From the NCBI GenBank assembly GCA_038046465.1, contig JBBSWB010000074.1, positions 1 through 15,034 on the forward strand: 15,034 bases of DNA. Direction: 5' to 3'. Each line of letters starts with the position of its first letter. The stretch's first letter is position 1. The notes under the pieces are model-generated. The model ran no database searches and was not told the origin of the DNA. It saw nothing but the letters and a program-made list of their open reading frames with translations. Origin of the DNA: JBBSWB01 sp038046465. GTDB taxonomy: Archaea; Nanobdellota; Nanobdellia; Woesearchaeales; GW2011-AR9. Position numbers and translations under genes: made by a program. This document shows positions 1-5,224 of the stretch, one piece after another.

Positions 1-65
1 ATGTCGTGAAAAATGCTCAAAAAAGAGAAATCACTCAGAAATTGAATTGTGCCGCCTGTAAAAAA

Positions 66-935
66 TTATTTATGCTTAACCTTCATTTTTTTATCAATTT
101 TAGCTAAGTCTTCAATAATATCAGAAGCAATGAAAGTATACCCTTTCTTTTTCTTTAACAACATATCGCCGACATAACCATTAATATATGAAGCAGCAAC
201 GGCGCTTTTAAATAAATCTTGAGTTTTGGCTAAAAAGCCCACAGTAATTCCGGCTAAGACATCGCCTGTTCCGCCTTTGGTCATACCTTGATTACCAGTG
301 CGATTATAAGCGATTTTACTGTTAGAAATAATTATGTCCGTCGGCCCTTTTACCAATAAAACATTATTATTTTGTAAGAAGTAACGCAGATTGCCTTGTA
401 AGATTTCCGCTTTCTCCTTGGCATTAGCTTCTCTTAATTTAGGCAGCAAAAATTCTTTTTTACTGTTGATCAGCAGCATTTCTAATTCTGTAGCATGAGG
501 AGTAAGGATGCTGTTATTAAAATCTTTAAATGAAAGTGATTTTAAGGCATCAGCATCGATGACTTTTAATTTTTGGGACTTTTTAATAAAATACTGACAG
601 AACTTGTCTGCTCTTCTGGTTATTCCATTTCCAATTAAAACGGCATCAAAACGGTCAGCATATTTTACCATCTCTTTGGCATTCTTAATATTAAATCCGG
701 CCCCTTTAATTTTATAAGACATTAAGTCAGGAGTATATTGATGTACGGCCCAAGCTACTTTTTCGGGAGCGGCAATTGTTACTGTATCACAGCCCACTCT
801 TAAAGCCGCTAATCCGGCCAGGGCAACTGCCCCAACATATTCTTCTGAACCGCCAATAATTAAGGCTTGTCCGTTCTCGCCTTTATGAGAAGTCTTCTTG
901 CGGTCCATCAGCTTTTTTATTTGGCTTAAATTCAT
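66..935 (-). CDS. nnrD: ADP/ATP-dependent NAD(P)H-hydrate dehydratase
   Basis: Repairs NAD(P)H hydrates (NADHX/NADPHX) back to NAD(P)H at the expense of ATP or ADP; cytosolic, ribokinase-like fold (YjeF C-terminal/carbohydrate kinase family). The 289-residue product has the family landmarks in order: an N-terminal GGS..YVGA..LA..AALRVG segment (28-48), DADAL (127-131), TPHATELEM (145-153, normally TPHxGE, so the Gly is Ala here), VKGP (195-198), and the signature N-Q-G-M-T-K-GGTGDVLAG (215-229), in which D225 is the expected catalytic base. It is the dehydratase domain alone; the epimerase half (NnrE), fused to it in many microbes, is absent and not encoded nearby. The ATG at 935 lies about 30 nt after a good TATA box, so the mRNA is probably leaderless. 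A run of six T on the sense strand (65-60) follows the stop and may end transcription. Confidence 0.93.
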   Translation of the reverse strand: MNLSQIKKLMDRKKTSHKGENGQALIIGGSEEYVGAVALAGLAALRVGCDTVTIAAPEKVAWAVHQYTPDLMSYKIKGAGFNIKNAKEMVKYADRFDAVLIGNGITRRADKFCQYFIKKSQKLKVIDADALKSLSFKDFNNSILTPHATELEMLLINSKKEFLLPKLREANAKEKAEILQGNLRYFLQNNNVLLVKGPTDIIISNSKIAYNRTGNQGMTKGGTGDVLAGITVGFLAKTQDLFKSAVAASYINGYVGDMLLKKKKGYTFIASDIIEDLAKIDKKMKVKHK

Positions 936-960
936 TCAGCTTAAAATACTTATTTTTAGC

Positions 961-970
961 TTTATATAAG
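961..970 (-). promoter_or_regulatory. TATA box for the NAD(P)H-hydrate dehydratase gene
   Basis: On the minus strand this reads CTTATATAAA. Its centre is about 30 nt before the ATG at 935, the spacing expected if transcription starts at or next to the start codon. No Shine-Dalgarno sequence lies between box and ATG. Confidence 0.6.
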
Positions 971-1090
971 TTTGCAGTAATTATAAAGTAGAGAAAAAGC
1001 CCTTTTTTGCCAAAAAGAGCTTTTTATTTAAAAACTATTTAAAAAGAAAATAGAAAAACCACCCGCCCTTAAACTATTTTTTCCGTAAGT

Positions 1091-1147
1091 TTTATAAAAT
1101 AGCAGCCATTTTTTAAAAATGGGTTTGGTTTAGCGTGTTCTGGGGGA
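1091..1147 (+). promoter_or_regulatory. Candidate TATA box and GGGGGA ribosome-binding site for the gene at 1154
   Basis: TTTATAAAA at 1091-1099 would place the transcript start near 1121, and a second AT-rich box, TTTTTAAAAAT (1110-1120), would place it near 1141. Either leader includes GGGGGA at 1142-1147, six nt before the ATG at 1154. The rest of the 936-1153 gap is A/T runs, including an AAAAAGC...GCTTTTT inverted pair near 994-1025, with nothing recognisable. Confidence 0.4.
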
Positions 1148-1153
1148 TTTAAA

Positions 1154-1867
1154 ATGGCAGAAGTGAAAACGATCGAAGCAAGAGTGGAAGAAGAATATGA
1201 TGAATATGATCCTAATTTTGCCGATTCTGTATTAGAACTAGACCTCGGAACACCTCAAGAAAGAGCTTTGGCCATTGCTAAAAAATACGGGCATGAACCA
1301 GAAGCTAAAGCACGATTGGAAAACCAGACTTATCGTAATGCTCCAGACTTACGCACCCTACTTGCTGAAACCTGTAAAAAGAAAAAAGTAAAACCCATCA
1401 ATTGGGGAAAACTAGCCCGCAAACTTGCTAAGATTACGGGAATTGTTGCTCTGTTAGCGCCCGTCGGATATGGCGTATCCAGAATACCTTCTGTTCGAGT
1501 GATGTATGACTCTGAATATAATGTAAAATACCAACAGGAAATTCAGAAACAAGAAGAAGAACAAAAAAGAGAAGAACATCGAAAACAAGTTCTAAATAAA
1601 TTATATGCTGTTGCTAATATTAATTGTATACCTGGAGTTAGGATGTCTGAATTTCTCGTTTTTTATGAAGAAACAACTGGAAAAGGATTTCCTAACCAAT
1701 CCTTAAAAGATTATGAAGTTAGATTTGGTGTATTTGACGTTGCTACTACAGCAATTAAGATAGAATTCAACGGAACTGACAAATACAATATTTCCCTCTC
1801 CACAACTACAGCAGAGCAATTAATTCAAAAAGCTAACGCGAATCCTTGTTTAATTCCAACCAAATAA
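1154..1867 (+). CDS. Unknown single-pass membrane protein with acidic N-terminus and coiled coil
   Basis: I do not recognise this 237-residue protein. Its N-terminal 30 residues are strongly acidic (VEEEYDEYDPNF, 11-22). A Lys-rich patch (75-80) precedes one hydrophobic segment at about 94-110, then a charged Q/E/K/R-rich stretch (about 124-150) likely to form a helix or coiled coil, then an 85-residue C-terminal region with two cysteines (158 and 232). The basic patch before the membrane segment suggests, by the positive-inside rule, N-terminus inside and C-terminal domain outside. It has no signal-peptide cleavage site that I can see. It is convergent with the aminotransferase gene, 13 nt between stops. 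The start is supported by GGGGGA six nt upstream. A membrane-tethered accessory protein is all that can be said. Confidence 0.75.
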   Translation: MAEVKTIEARVEEEYDEYDPNFADSVLELDLGTPQERALAIAKKYGHEPEAKARLENQTYRNAPDLRTLLAETCKKKKVKPINWGKLARKLAKITGIVALLAPVGYGVSRIPSVRVMYDSEYNVKYQQEIQKQEEEQKREEHRKQVLNKLYAVANINCIPGVRMSEFLVFYEETTGKGFPNQSLKDYEVRFGVFDVATTAIKIEFNGTDKYNISLSTTTAEQLIQKANANPCLIPTK

Positions 1868-1880
1868 ACCCCGACTAAGA

Positions 1881-3140
1881 TCAGCCCAGATTACCAGTAT
1901 AATATTCAACAAAGCCGTCCAGCACTCGTTCTAATTTACTTACTGATTCGTCAACTAATTTCTTAGGAATCATCAATGGTGGGGCAAAGCGCAAAGTAGT
2001 CTCATGGGTATCTTTAGCAAAGACTCCTTCTCTTAATAAACCAAGAGCAACTTGGTGAGCAATCGGTTCATAGAATTCAATGCCTACCAACAAACCCTTG
2101 CCGCGCACTTCTTTGATCATGGAATGGTCCAGTGCCTTTAATTGGTTTATTAAATAATTACCCATCTTTTCTGCTCGCTGCACTAGATTAATTCCTTCTT
2201 TTGGCCTAATCCGCAGCAGTTCCTCAATAGCCGCTAAACCTACCGCTCCCGTAATAGGGTCTTCAGCATAAGTGCTGCCTTCATTTCCCGGCTTAAACGC
2301 CGTATCCATTATATCCATGGAAGTAGCTATGCCCGAAATTGGCCTAACTCCTCCGCCTAAAGCTTTTCCAATAATAATTATGTCCGGCCGGATACCATAA
2401 TGTTCAAAGCAGAACATTTTTCCCGTTCTGCCCATCCCAGTTTGAATTTCATCTAAGCAAAGCAAGATTCCTTGCTTATCACAGAGCTCTCGCACTTTAG
2501 GAAAATAATCGTCGCTAGGGATAATTATGCCTCCTTCGCCTTGAATGGGCTCCAGCAGAATTCCAGCAGTATGTTCATTAACTGCTTTTTCCAATTCAGA
2601 AAAATCATTATATTTAACCGACACGAAACCAGGCATATAAGGGCCAAACCCTTTTTTAGAACGTTCACTGCTGGAAAAACTGATCACCGTAGTAGTCCGC
2701 CCATGAAAATTATTTTCAGCAACAATAATTTCTGCAGCATTTAAAGGAATTTTTTTCTTGGTGTAACCATAAGCGCGCATAGCTTTAATGGATAATTCTA
2801 CTCCTTCCACTCCGCCATTTTTTAACAGGACTTGATTCATCCCCGTAATCTCGCTTACTTTCTGCAGACATTTTCCAATTGTAGAATTATACACTGCTCC
2901 GGAGACGGCATCACATTTTCGGGCCTGCTCGCTTAACGCACGAACAATACGTGGATTACAATGCCCCTGACTTACAGCAGAATAGCAGCTAAGCATGTCA
3001 ATGTATCGTTTTCCATCCGCATCCCAAAATTCTGCGCCTTTAGCTCGCTCTACGGCAAACTTAAATTTGGAATAATGATTTGCGCCAAATCGGTCATATA
3101 GATCCATATAAAATTGATTACTCTTTATGTTCATAACCAT
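1881..3140 (-). CDS. Class III PLP aminotransferase, ornithine aminotransferase-like
   Basis: Fold-type I PLP enzyme expected to move the terminal amino group of ornithine (or a similar diamine or omega-amino acid) to 2-oxoglutarate. Landmarks, numbered from a GTG at 3149: NNFHGRT (146-152), EPIQGEGG (200-207), D233-EIQTGMGRTGK, the PLP Schiff-base lysine K262 in IIIIGKALGGG, and KPGNEGSTYAEDP (286-298). The last matches the ornithine-aminotransferase type KPGxHGSTYGGNP, with substitutions that could alter specificity. Length (about 420) is usual. Start choice: GTG at 3149, ATG at 3140 or ATG at 3134; AGGGGTG at 3147-3153 would act as Shine-Dalgarno 6 nt before ATG 3140, so that start is preferred. 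Related enzymes (acetylornithine, 4-aminobutyrate, lysine aminotransferases) share these motifs, so the substrate is inferred. Confidence 0.85.
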   Translation of the reverse strand: MVMNIKSNQFYMDLYDRFGANHYSKFKFAVERAKGAEFWDADGKRYIDMLSCYSAVSQGHCNPRIVRALSEQARKCDAVSGAVYNSTIGKCLQKVSEITGMNQVLLKNGGVEGVELSIKAMRAYGYTKKKIPLNAAEIIVAENNFHGRTTTVISFSSSERSKKGFGPYMPGFVSVKYNDFSELEKAVNEHTAGILLEPIQGEGGIIIPSDDYFPKVRELCDKQGILLCLDEIQTGMGRTGKMFCFEHYGIRPDIIIIGKALGGGVRPISGIATSMDIMDTAFKPGNEGSTYAEDPITGAVGLAAIEELLRIRPKEGINLVQRAEKMGNYLINQLKALDHSMIKEVRGKGLLVGIEFYEPIAHQVALGLLREGVFAKDTHETTLRFAPPLMIPKKLVDESVSKLERVLDGFVEYYTGNLG

Positions 3141-3146
3141 ATTTAA

Positions 3147-3153
3147 CACCCCT
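3147..3153 (-). promoter_or_regulatory. Shine-Dalgarno site deciding the aminotransferase start
   Basis: AGGGGTG on the minus strand, six nt before ATG 3140. It overlaps the GTG at 3149, which would otherwise give the longest frame, making that GTG an unlikely start. Confidence 0.55.
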
Positions 3154-3184
3154 ATAAAAGTTATACTCTAAATTTATTTTAAGA

Positions 3185-3194
3185 CCTATTTAAA
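3185..3194 (-). promoter_or_regulatory. Candidate TATA box for the aminotransferase gene
   Basis: TTTAAATAGG on the minus strand would place transcription start near 3163, giving a leader of about 23 nt that contains the Shine-Dalgarno site. Unlike most genes here, this one would therefore have a leader. Confidence 0.4.
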
Positions 3195-3250
3195 GATTGT
3201 TTAAAACCAAAATATATGTGCAACAAGGTGTAAATCTAATCTTGCACTAA

Positions 3251-3273
3251 CTTTAAAAGAAAACCTTTTAAAG
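3251..3273. repeat. Perfect 9-bp inverted repeat in front of the tRNA gene
   Basis: CTTTAAAAG (3251-3259) and CTTTTAAAG (3265-3273) are exact reverse complements separated by 5 nt. The right arm is at TATA distance from the tRNA. The left arm reads as the same box on the minus strand, so this may be a back-to-back TATA pair or a protein-binding palindrome. Confidence 0.6.
3265..3273 (+). promoter_or_regulatory. TATA box of the intron-bearing tRNA gene
   Basis: CTTTTAAAG is centred about 28 nt before the first base of the mature tRNA (3297), the normal archaeal spacing. Confidence 0.6.
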
Positions 3274-3334
3274 AGCACCTGTTCTTTCACAACTATGGCC
3301 CTGTAGCTTAGCCTGGTAGAGCGCTGCTCTTATA

Positions 3335-3366
3335 TGGGGGTGTTCTAAACAAATATCTTTCAAGCA
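3335..3366 (+). other. Anticodon-loop intron (position 37/38), 32 nt
   Basis: Placed at the canonical archaeal site. The required four-pair central helix of the bulge-helix-bulge would use CTTA (3329-3332) and CAAG (3361-3364). Three pairs form and the fourth is an A/C mismatch, so the motif is slightly relaxed. The inner helix would rely on weak G-U pairs. Confidence 0.6.
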
Positions 3367-3388
3367 AAGCAGAGGTCCCGAGTTCAAA

Positions 3389-3402
3389 ACAGATGGTGAA
3401 AA
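3389..3402 (+). other. T-loop intron (position 59/60), 14 nt
   Basis: The insert ACAGATGGTGAAAA splits the T loop after TTCAAA. It forms a proper bulge-helix-bulge: TTCA (3383-3386) pairs perfectly with TGAA (3397-3400), the two bulges are AA|A and AA|T with cuts after the second nt, and the outer helix is the T stem. Non-canonical T-loop introns are known in archaeal tRNAs, mainly in Thermoproteales. Confidence 0.72.
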
Positions 3403-3426
3403 TCTCGGCAGGGCCACTTTATTTTT
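3396..3426 (+). repeat. 31-bp direct repeat, copy 1 (tRNA-side attachment site)
   Basis: Identical over 31 bp to 4590-4620. It runs from the last 7 nt of the T-loop intron through the T-stem 3' strand, the acceptor 3' strand, the discriminator and into the T-run terminator. Duplication of a tRNA 3' end is the standard scar of tyrosine-recombinase integration. Here it completes a functional tRNA. Confidence 0.85.
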
Positions 3427-3428
3427 TT
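3422..3428 (+). terminator. Oligo-T terminator of the tRNA gene
   Basis: Seven T residues begin 6 nt after the discriminator base, as expected for archaeal tRNA transcription. Most of the run falls inside the duplicated segment, so the cassette carries a terminator for the repaired tRNA. Confidence 0.5.
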
Positions 3429-3467
3429 AAAACCAAATCCATATTAATGAGACTAAAAAACCATTAA

Positions 3468-3477
3468 TTTTTAATAG
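3468..3477 (+). promoter_or_regulatory. TATA box of the cassette kinase gene
   Basis: TTTTTAATAG is centred about 26 nt before ATG 3499, fitting a leaderless start. It lies inside the cassette, so the gene can be expressed wherever the unit lands. Confidence 0.45.
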
Positions 3478-3498
3478 TGGTGCTATCTCAAAGCGGTT

Positions 3499-4560
3499 AT
3501 GATACAATATCACGACTTAAATCCTTTCAATCATGGAACAACAACCATAGAATATGAAGAAATGCCTAAAAGCGAATCATCTCGTTTAAGGGCTATTCTA
3601 AAAGAAGGCTGGGGAAAAGATAACGCTAATTTTCTTAGGTTATCAGCGGGTGCTGAAAAAAACAGTAATAATTTTCGTGTAGAAACACCACCCGGAGTTT
3701 ATCTTTTAAAACATAGCCATGTAAATAATCCAGAAGCCCAAGATTTGATTAACAAAGCTATTGGATATCTTAAAGATGAGGGTATAAAAACCCCAACAGT
3801 TATTCCGACTATTGAAAGAACCACTTTTTATGCTACTAAAGAAGGGGTTTTTTGTTTTTATAATTTTGTTGGGGGAGAAAATTTTGATGGATCGCGGGTG
3901 GAACTTACAGAAGTTGCATCTGAGATTGGAAGATTACATCGCGCATTAGCAACAATTCCCTATGATAATGAACTAAAAAAAATAAATAATTCAATTGTTG
4001 GTCACGACAGGGGACTTTTAGAAAAAATAATAAAAGCAGTAAGGACCCATGGTGAACAAACCGATTTTGATTCTTATGCTTTAGGTATTTTAGATGAAAT
4101 CAATGAACAGTCTCAAGCAATAGTTGAAGCAAAAGTTTGTGGCTTACCTTCACAGATCATCCATTATGATTTACATCCCCACAATGTTTTATTTGATCCA
4201 ACAACAAAAAAAGTTGCATCGATGTTAGATTTTGATTCTCTGCGATATTCTCAACGAGCAAGAGATGTTGGATTTGGAATGCATAGATTTGCAAGAACTT
4301 GTGGAGAAAAAACTGAAAGAAAGAATGATGTGGGAATAGACATAAGAGATAGAGCTAGATTATTCTTAAACGCTTATCTTCTTGAAAATAGATTAACCGA
4401 CAAAGAGATAAAAGCGTTACCCTTAGCAATTCAAGACGAGGCACTAATAAGAGTAATGAATGTGTTAAGAAACCATTATCTAAGAAATGACACAACGTGG
4501 AGTTTTGATTTGTTTAAACAAGCCACTACATTGCGCGAGGGAAGGTTTTTTTCGTTTTAA
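3499..4560 (+). CDS. Aminoglycoside phosphotransferase (APH)-fold small-molecule kinase
   Basis: ATP-dependent kinase-like protein of the APH/choline kinase superfamily, 353 residues, soluble. K71 in VYLLKH fits the nucleotide-binding lysine of the N-lobe. The catalytic loop is IIHYDLHPHNVLF with D224 as base and N229 for metal. The DFG-equivalent is MLDFDSL (D244, D246), followed by the usual RARDVGF turn. Residues are intact, so it should be active. The substrate cannot be read from sequence: candidates are an aminoglycoside or other antibiotic, homoserine, choline or a hexosamine. It is the only gene between the two 31-bp repeats, so it is the cargo of the tRNA-integrated unit; resistance or sugar salvage would fit a mobile gene, but this is inference. 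ATG 3499 is chosen for its spacing to the TATA box. Confidence 0.85.
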   Translation: MIQYHDLNPFNHGTTTIEYEEMPKSESSRLRAILKEGWGKDNANFLRLSAGAEKNSNNFRVETPPGVYLLKHSHVNNPEAQDLINKAIGYLKDEGIKTPTVIPTIERTTFYATKEGVFCFYNFVGGENFDGSRVELTEVASEIGRLHRALATIPYDNELKKINNSIVGHDRGLLEKIIKAVRTHGEQTDFDSYALGILDEINEQSQAIVEAKVCGLPSQIIHYDLHPHNVLFDPTTKKVASMLDFDSLRYSQRARDVGFGMHRFARTCGEKTERKNDVGIDIRDRARLFLNAYLLENRLTDKEIKALPLAIQDEALIRVMNVLRNHYLRNDTTWSFDLFKQATTLREGRFFSF

Positions 4561-4589
4561 TAAGAGGTTAGTTTTAATTAATCGTATCA

Positions 4590-4620
4590 GTGAAAATCTC
4601 GGCAGGGCCACTTTATTTTT
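4590..4620 (+). repeat. 31-bp direct repeat, copy 2 (orphan tRNA 3' fragment)
   Basis: Exact copy of 3396-3426 without any tRNA 5' half beside it, so it cannot make a tRNA. It is probably the original 3' end of the tRNA, displaced by the integration. Read as codons from its first GTG it runs in frame into the next gene, which falsely lengthens that gene by 23 residues. Confidence 0.85.
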
Positions 4621-4627
4621 CTCAACA

Positions 4628-4636
4628 TTTATATAT
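4628..4636 (+). promoter_or_regulatory. TATA box of the LamG-like membrane protein gene
   Basis: TTTATATAT is centred about 28 nt before ATG 4659, implying a leaderless mRNA. It lies just outside repeat copy 2, so it belongs to the host side of the junction. Confidence 0.6.
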
Positions 4637-4658
4637 CTCTTTCTTTTTACATTTACTT

Positions 4659-5204
4659 ATGTTTAAGAAAGAAATCAATTTCAAACATATTGCAGTAATT
4701 ACTGTTTTAATTATAATTATCTCTGCTTTAACTCTGGTTTCTTTTCAAATGATAAAACCAGAGCTTCTTAATCCAGAAAAGATTCCCGTAGATTTAAATG
4801 AAAATTTGGGCCAATTAACTCCTCAAGGAATAGATTTCCCCCACACCAAAGGAGGAACCTTATCGGGATGGGCGGGCAGCAAATATTACAAAGAACCCAT
4901 TGACGAAGTAGTGATTTTATTTGCTTCGGTTACGGTGCCTGGATTGACCATTCTTTATTATCCGCAAGAAAATAAATTAGTTGCTGGAACACCCCAGATG
5001 ACTGCAACAGGAATTGAATTGTTTCAAGGCGAAAGACATAACTTAGTTTATTCTTTTGACTTAGGAAAAACCCAAAAGATTTATTACGACGGAGAATTAA
5101 AAGCAGAGTCGGACTTCCAATTATACGGCAGCGAATTAACCGGCATGGTTACCGGAGCACCAACCGCAATAGTTTCAGAAAGTTTTGAAGTAGAAATTTC
5201 TTAA
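4659..5204 (+). CDS. Membrane-anchored protein with a LamG/concanavalin-like domain
   Basis: With ATG 4659 the protein has 181 residues. A short basic head (KKEINFKH) is followed by one hydrophobic helix (about 10-30), then an external domain that is mostly beta-strand. The segment HNLVYSFDLGKTQKIYYDGE resembles the HHVA..YDG....LYVDG core strands of laminin-G-like jelly rolls, which bind sugars or proteins at the cell surface. That match is by eye and moderate. The start is set by the TATA box 28 nt upstream; the longer frame from GTG 4590 begins inside a tRNA fragment. It is convergent with the polymerase gene, 20 nt between stops. A surface binding or adhesion role is plausible but unproven. 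Confidence 0.72.
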   Translation: MFKKEINFKHIAVITVLIIIISALTLVSFQMIKPELLNPEKIPVDLNENLGQLTPQGIDFPHTKGGTLSGWAGSKYYKEPIDEVVILFASVTVPGLTILYYPQENKLVAGTPQMTATGIELFQGERHNLVYSFDLGKTQKIYYDGELKAESDFQLYGSELTGMVTGAPTAIVSESFEVEIS

Positions 5205-5224
5205 TTCTTTAGATCACTAAATTG

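Larger units (their letters stand above)
3297..3416 (+). tRNA. tRNA with two introns, probably tRNA-Ile(UAU)
   Basis: All cloverleaf arms are present. Acceptor GGCCCTG (3297-3303) pairs with CAGGGCC (3409-3415), with discriminator A3416 and no encoded CCA. D stem GCTT/GAGC closes loop AGCCTGGTA. Anticodon stem CTGCT (3324-3328) pairs with AGCAG (3368-3372). Variable loop is AGGTC. T stem CCGAG (3378-3382) pairs with CTCGG (3404-3408). The anticodon loop is 39 nt and the T loop 21 nt instead of 7, so two introns are inferred. Removing 3335-3366 gives loop CTTATAA, anticodon UAU, reading the Ile codon AUA; removing 3389-3402 gives the standard T loop TTCAAAT. Other splice points in the anticodon loop would give UAC or UGC, but the canonical 37/38 position gives UAU. 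Some archaea decode AUA this way instead of with a modified CAU anticodon. Confidence 0.88.
3396..4589 (+). mobile_element. tRNA-integrated one-gene cassette (1,194 bp)
   Basis: The unit runs from the first base of repeat copy 1 to the base before copy 2 and holds one gene, the APH-fold kinase at 3499-4560, with its own promoter. No integrase or integrase fragment is present. It is either a non-autonomous cassette moved by an integrase supplied elsewhere or the remnant of a larger island after internal deletion. If it were cut out, copy 2 would restore the tRNA exactly from the T-loop intron onward, and the gene at 4659 would sit immediately downstream. The 72 bp before the kinase and the 29 bp after it hold nothing recognisable apart from the promoter. 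Confidence 0.65.

Noticed and set aside
1..107. Possible C-terminal end of a gene entering from the left on the plus strand (frame ending at 61, or frame ending at 107 with CAACKKLF).
   Set aside because: Two frames are equally open over a very short stretch and the longer one overlaps the opposite gene by 42 nt. Nothing decides between them, so no feature was called.
990..1030. AAAAAGC...GCTTTTT inverted pair in the 936-1153 gap as a terminator or RNA.
   Set aside because: It lies upstream of both flanking genes, consists mostly of A/T runs and shows no further structure.
2472..2744. 90-codon plus-strand ORF opposite the aminotransferase gene.
   Set aside because: It lies wholly within a well-supported gene on the other strand, with no domain, promoter or ribosome-binding site of its own.
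3297..3416. tRNA-Ala(UGC) or tRNA-Val(UAC) as alternative identity.
   Set aside because: These need splice points away from the canonical 37/38 site, and the G3-U70 pair required for Ala is absent (pair 3-70 is C-G).
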